Shown here: one piece after another, positions 6,415-8,055 of the stretch
How positions within the stretch are numbered: the first letter of the stretch is position 1
How the letters are laid out: each line of letters opens with the position of its first letter
Assembly (NCBI GenBank): GCA_016870295.1
Contig: VGBY01000043.1
Span: forward strand, 1 to 8,055
DNA length: 8,055 bases
Origin: Actinomycetota bacterium
GTDB lineage: Bacteria; Actinomycetota; Acidimicrobiia; Acidimicrobiales; Ilumatobacteraceae
Reading direction: 5' to 3'
Position numbers and translations under genes: made by a program
Notes under the pieces: model-generated
Database searches by the model: none
Told to the model about the DNA's origin: nothing
The model's input: only the letters and a program-made list of their open reading frames with translations

Positions 6415-7193
6415 ACGACACCGGGACTCCACGTGCGGTCCTCGGGGAGTGCGTCTCCCCCGTCGACCACGATCATCTGCCCCGTGACGTACGAGGCGTC
6501 CGGCCGACACAAGAATTCGATGACTGCAGCAACTTCATCTGGCGTGCCCGAGCGTCCGAACGGTGACGCTGCGCCAGCCTTTGCTTCGGCTGGGGTCTGT
6601 GAACCGGTGGCAATCCAACCAGGTGCAACCGCATTGACCGTGATGTTGCGTGAAGCCACCTCGAGCGCGACGGCACGGGTGAACCCGATCATGCCGGCCT
6701 TGGACGCGTTGTAGCCGACGTCGCCCAGCCCGGCTTGCAGTGCGCCGGTCGTGCTCGCCACGTTCACGATGCGACCACCATCGGGCATCACCGCAAGTGC
6801 GCGGCGTGTCACCAGAAAACACGTCGTCAGATTGCGCGCGAGGGACTCGTTCCACTGTTGCAGCGTGGTGTCAGCAAGGGAAGCGTTGAATAGGTCATTG
6901 CCAACCGTGACCATGCCGGCGTTGTTCACCAACACGTCGACATGACCGAACTCTTTGCAGGCTCTGCCCACAAGTGCGTCAACTTCAGCCTCTTGCGTCA
7001 GATCGCCAACTACGCCGAGTACTTCACCGGATCCGCCGATCGCCTTCAGTTCTGCTACACGATCATTCACACGATTCGTCGTGCTCGCGATTACCACATT
7101 GCATCCTGCGGCGCGCATCCGCGTCGCCGTCGCGAACCCAATGCCACTTGGCGAGCCGCACCCTGTGACCAGTGCGGTGCGATGCCGCGTCAC
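6411..7193 (-). CDS. short-chain dehydrogenase/reductase (classical SDR, FabG-like)
   Basis: A 260-residue Rossmann-fold oxidoreductase using NAD(H) or NADP(H). Visible motifs are the dinucleotide-binding T10-G11...G17-I18-G19, D64 after the third strand, NNAG (90-93), the tetrad N121, S147, Y161, K165 (YNASK), PG (191-192) and the C-terminal SYVTGQMIVVDGG (234-246). The glycine loop TGCGSPSGIG is two residues longer than the usual TGxxxGIG. The second strand ends IASTTN with no acidic residue, which leans towards NADP but is weak evidence. The substrate is unknown. I chose the GTG at 7191-7193 because it forms a GTGA overlap with the upstream HPP stop and gives a normal short lead into strand 1. 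A GTG at 7215-7217 would add eight residues. It is the last gene of a minus-strand operon. Confidence 0.87.
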   Translation of the reverse strand: MTRHRTALVTGCGSPSGIGFATATRMRAAGCNVVIASTTNRVNDRVAELKAIGGSGEVLGVVGDLTQEAEVDALVGRACKEFGHVDVLVNNAGMVTVGNDLFNASLADTTLQQWNESLARNLTTCFLVTRRALAVMPDGGRIVNVASTTGALQAGLGDVGYNASKAGMIGFTRAVALEVASRNITVNAVAPGWIATGSQTPAEAKAGAASPFGRSGTPDEVAAVIEFLCRPDASYVTGQMIVVDGGDALPEDRTWSPGVV

Positions 7194-7693
7194 GTGCGGA
7201 CTGGATACCGCCGCCACGCAAACGGTGCATTCACCGCGACCGCCAGCACCACGAGCACCACCGCATTCAACAACACCGGTCGCCAGATGAACTCCCAGCC
7301 GAGTTTCGTGATTGCCTCACCACCGACGACTGCGCTCAATGCCGTGCCGCCACTCGGCGGATGCGTGACGCCAATTCGAATGATGACACCCGCGGTCAAC
7401 CCCACCGCGATGGCCACTGCTAGTGCAGTGTTGTCGATCCACGTTGCTGCTGCGACGCCGAACACTGCGCCGAGCGTGTGCGCAACGATCACCGGACCTG
7501 GTTGGGCGAGCGGGCTCGTCGGGGTGGCAAATAAGAGCACCGCTGACGCACCCATCGACATCACCAGAATCGGCGCAGTGCTGTCGAGCAACCAATCGCA
7601 GAGCAGCCACGTGATCGCCATCCCTAACGCGGCACCGACACCGCCGATGATGGCATCTTTGTCGGTGGACTTCGGTGCAGAAAAGATCTTCAT
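7190..7693 (-). CDS. HPP-family integral membrane protein
   Basis: A 167-residue membrane protein matching the bacterial HPP family in length and motifs. The name-giving H111-P112-P113 lies in THPPSGGTALSAVVGG (110-125). MGASAVLLFATPTSPLAQPG (47-66) is the other strongly conserved tract. Four to five hydrophobic helices are visible, near 15-36, 42-57, 68-84, 88-107 and 139-156. Many bacterial members have no assigned role; a plant chloroplast member has been linked to nitrite uptake, so small-anion transport is a possibility, not a conclusion. It starts with ATG at 7691-7693, one base after the stop of the 48-residue gene, and its TGA overlaps the SDR GTG. This makes it the middle gene of a tight operon. 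A weak GGGG about eleven bases upstream is the only ribosome binding site candidate, so translational coupling is likely. Confidence 0.87.
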   Translation of the reverse strand: MKIFSAPKSTDKDAIIGGVGAALGMAITWLLCDWLLDSTAPILVMSMGASAVLLFATPTSPLAQPGPVIVAHTLGAVFGVAAATWIDNTALAVAIAVGLTAGVIIRIGVTHPPSGGTALSAVVGGEAITKLGWEFIWRPVLLNAVVLVVLAVAVNAPFAWRRYPVRT

Positions 7694-7694
7694 C

Positions 7695-7841
7695 TCAGCG
7701 CATCCCCAACCACTTACCGAGTTTGGCGCGACGACCTTGGCGAGTCAACGGGATGCCCGTCGCCCGCGAGATTCTTCGTTTGGCGGCCGTCACGCCGAGT
7801 GCGCGCTTCCACGAGAACGTAAGTCCGGGCAAAATCTTCAT
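7695..7841 (-). CDS. small, strongly basic conserved-looking protein of unknown function (48 aa)
   Basis: A short gene with the best ribosome binding site in this block (GGAGG, five bases before the ATG). The protein starts MKILPGLTFSWKRALG and ends GKWLGMR. It has 13 Lys/Arg and no Asp or Glu in 48 residues. Gly/Pro turns (GIPLTRQG, 29-36) separate two short amphipathic basic stretches, around residues 10-28 and 35-48. No signal peptide and no real membrane helix are seen. Its stop lies one base before the HPP ATG, so the two genes are almost certainly co-translated. The FSWKRALG...GIPLTRQGR pattern looks like a conserved small family I cannot name. Nucleic-acid, membrane-surface or ribosome binding would fit the charge, but this is inference. 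The alternative is a short leader ORF needed only for coupling. Confidence 0.7.
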   Translation of the reverse strand: MKILPGLTFSWKRALGVTAAKRRISRATGIPLTRQGRRAKLGKWLGMR

Positions 7842-7846
7842 GATGA

Positions 7847-7851
7847 CCTCC
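7847..7851 (-). promoter_or_regulatory. consensus ribosome binding site of the 48-residue gene
   Basis: GGAGG on the minus strand, spaced five bases from the ATG at 7839-7841. It is a near-ideal site and is the main reason to treat the short frame as a real, well-translated gene. Confidence 0.8.
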
Positions 7852-7858
7852 AACCACA

Positions 7859-7873
7859 GAGTAGTAAGTACTC
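7859..7873. promoter_or_regulatory. inverted repeat in the leader/promoter of the right-hand operon, candidate operator
   Basis: GAGTA (7859-7863) and TACTC (7869-7873) form a 15-base inverted repeat with a five-base centre, about 17 bases upstream of the 48-residue gene. The surrounding stretch 7855-7902 is clearly more AT-rich than the genes and is the only room for the operon promoter. No confident -10/-35 pair could be placed. The arms are short, so chance is possible. Confidence 0.35.
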
Positions 7874-7902
7874 AATCGACCGTATTTGACCACAGATAAA
7901 CA

Positions 7903-7940
7903 CAGGCCCCGGTGCTCGGCGGAGAGACACCGGGGGCCTG
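7903..7940 (-). terminator. intrinsic-terminator-like hairpin for a minus-strand gene entering from the right
   Basis: CAGGCCCCGGTG (7903-7914) pairs with CACCGGGGGCCTG (7928-7940): twelve pairs with one bulged base and a 13-base loop. Read on the minus strand, the stem is followed by TGTTTATCTG, a moderately T-rich tail. Read on the plus strand, the tail is CCATCGGCGG with no T-run. Orientation is therefore minus, about 60 bases after the stop codon at 8002. The T-tract is imperfect, as is common in GC-rich actinobacteria. Confidence 0.65.
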
Positions 7941-7986
7941 CCATCGGCGGAACCGACGTGGTCAGTATGTCAGCGGGGTGTGGGAG

Positions 7987-8055
7987 ATGCCAAACCCTGC
8001 GTCAGTTGGCGAACGCGTTGCAGTACACGAGTTCACCATCGACGCGCAGGCCGTG
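7987..8055 (+). CDS. alternative reading of the right edge: possible start of a plus-strand gene (competes with the minus-strand call)
   Basis: An ATG at 7987 opens a frame of 23 codons to the edge, MPNPASVGERVAVHE then FTIDAQAV. The VGERVAVHEFTID pattern faintly recalls the N-terminus of MaoC/FAS1-like hot-dog dehydratases. A GGGG eight bases upstream could be a ribosome binding site. Against it, the hairpin at 7903-7940 is oriented for a minus-strand transcript, and third-position GC is lower here than in the minus reading. Only one of the two edge calls can be right. Confidence 0.25.
   Translation, partial: MPNPASVGERVAVHEFTIDAQAV
8002..8055 (-). CDS. C-terminal end of an unidentified protein, cut by the window edge
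   Basis: Seventeen codons and a TGA run in from the right edge, giving HGLRVDGELVYCNAFAN at the C-terminus. Nearly all third positions are G or C, as in the other genes here, and a terminator-like hairpin in the matching orientation follows about 60 bases downstream. Too little is present to name the product. A plus-strand frame starting at 7987 covers the same bases and is the main alternative. Confidence 0.5.
   Translation of the reverse strand, partial: HGLRVDGELVYCNAFAN

Noticed and set aside
7194..7217. A longer SDR start at GTG 7215-7217
   Set aside because: It adds eight unconserved residues and a longer overlap with the HPP gene; the GTGA junction at 7190-7193 is the simpler coupled start, though this is not proven.
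6942..7889. A 315-codon plus-strand frame opposite the SDR, HPP and small genes
   Set aside because: It spans three minus-strand genes, and its low-complexity Ala/Thr/Pro/Arg translation is typical of an antisense frame.
1..8055. Search for defence systems, mobile elements, CRISPR repeats, tRNA or other RNA genes
   Set aside because: No spaced direct repeats, transposase or integrase motifs, terminal inverted repeats, tRNA-like cloverleaf or toxin-antitoxin pair with recognisable domains was seen; the content reads as ordinary metabolic and transport genes.

Overview
The window looks like a piece of the chromosome of a GC-rich, gene-dense actinobacterium. An Acidimicrobiia-type lineage is my guess, from protein style, the mixed ATG/GTG starts and the very tight gene packing; no taxonomic marker gene is present. 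No tRNA, rRNA, insertion sequence, CRISPR array or phage gene was seen. About 97% of the bases lie in genes, and neighbouring genes repeatedly share stop and start bases.

Left block (1-2001, minus strand): a TetR-family regulator, a ferritin-like di-iron carboxylate protein (probable oxygenase or desaturase-like enzyme) and the start of dapA (4-hydroxy-tetrahydrodipicolinate synthase family) are transcribed leftwards. tetR and the di-iron gene share an ATGA junction with a strong ribosome binding site inside the tetR tail. dapA follows after 23 bases. A 130-base divergent control region (2002-2131) with inverted repeats near the tetR start separates this block from a plus-strand 2-oxoglutarate/Fe(II) oxygenase of the isopenicillin N synthase type (2132-3085). 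Two unrelated non-haem iron enzyme families thus flank one regulatory region.

Middle block (3082-6414): a TauE/SafE-type membrane exporter (minus) meets the 2OG oxygenase tail to tail, with both stop codons inside one CTAG. Divergent from it is a complete polar amino-acid ABC uptake operon on the plus strand: lipoprotein binding protein, permease and ATPase, all overlapping.

Right block (6411-7841, minus strand): a three-gene operon runs leftwards. It holds a 48-residue, strongly basic small protein with an excellent ribosome binding site, an HPP-family membrane protein, and an SDR oxidoreductase whose stop codon interlocks with that of the ABC ATPase (TTAG). An AT-richer promoter stretch with an inverted repeat lies before this operon. 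Beyond that is a strong hairpin, oriented as a terminator for a minus-strand gene whose last 17 codons appear at the right edge (8002-8055). A competing plus-strand reading of the edge (from 7987) cannot be excluded.

Most of the content is recognisable metabolism and transport. The least explained items are the basic 48-residue protein fixed in front of the HPP gene, and the TetR / di-iron enzyme / 2OG-oxygenase arrangement.
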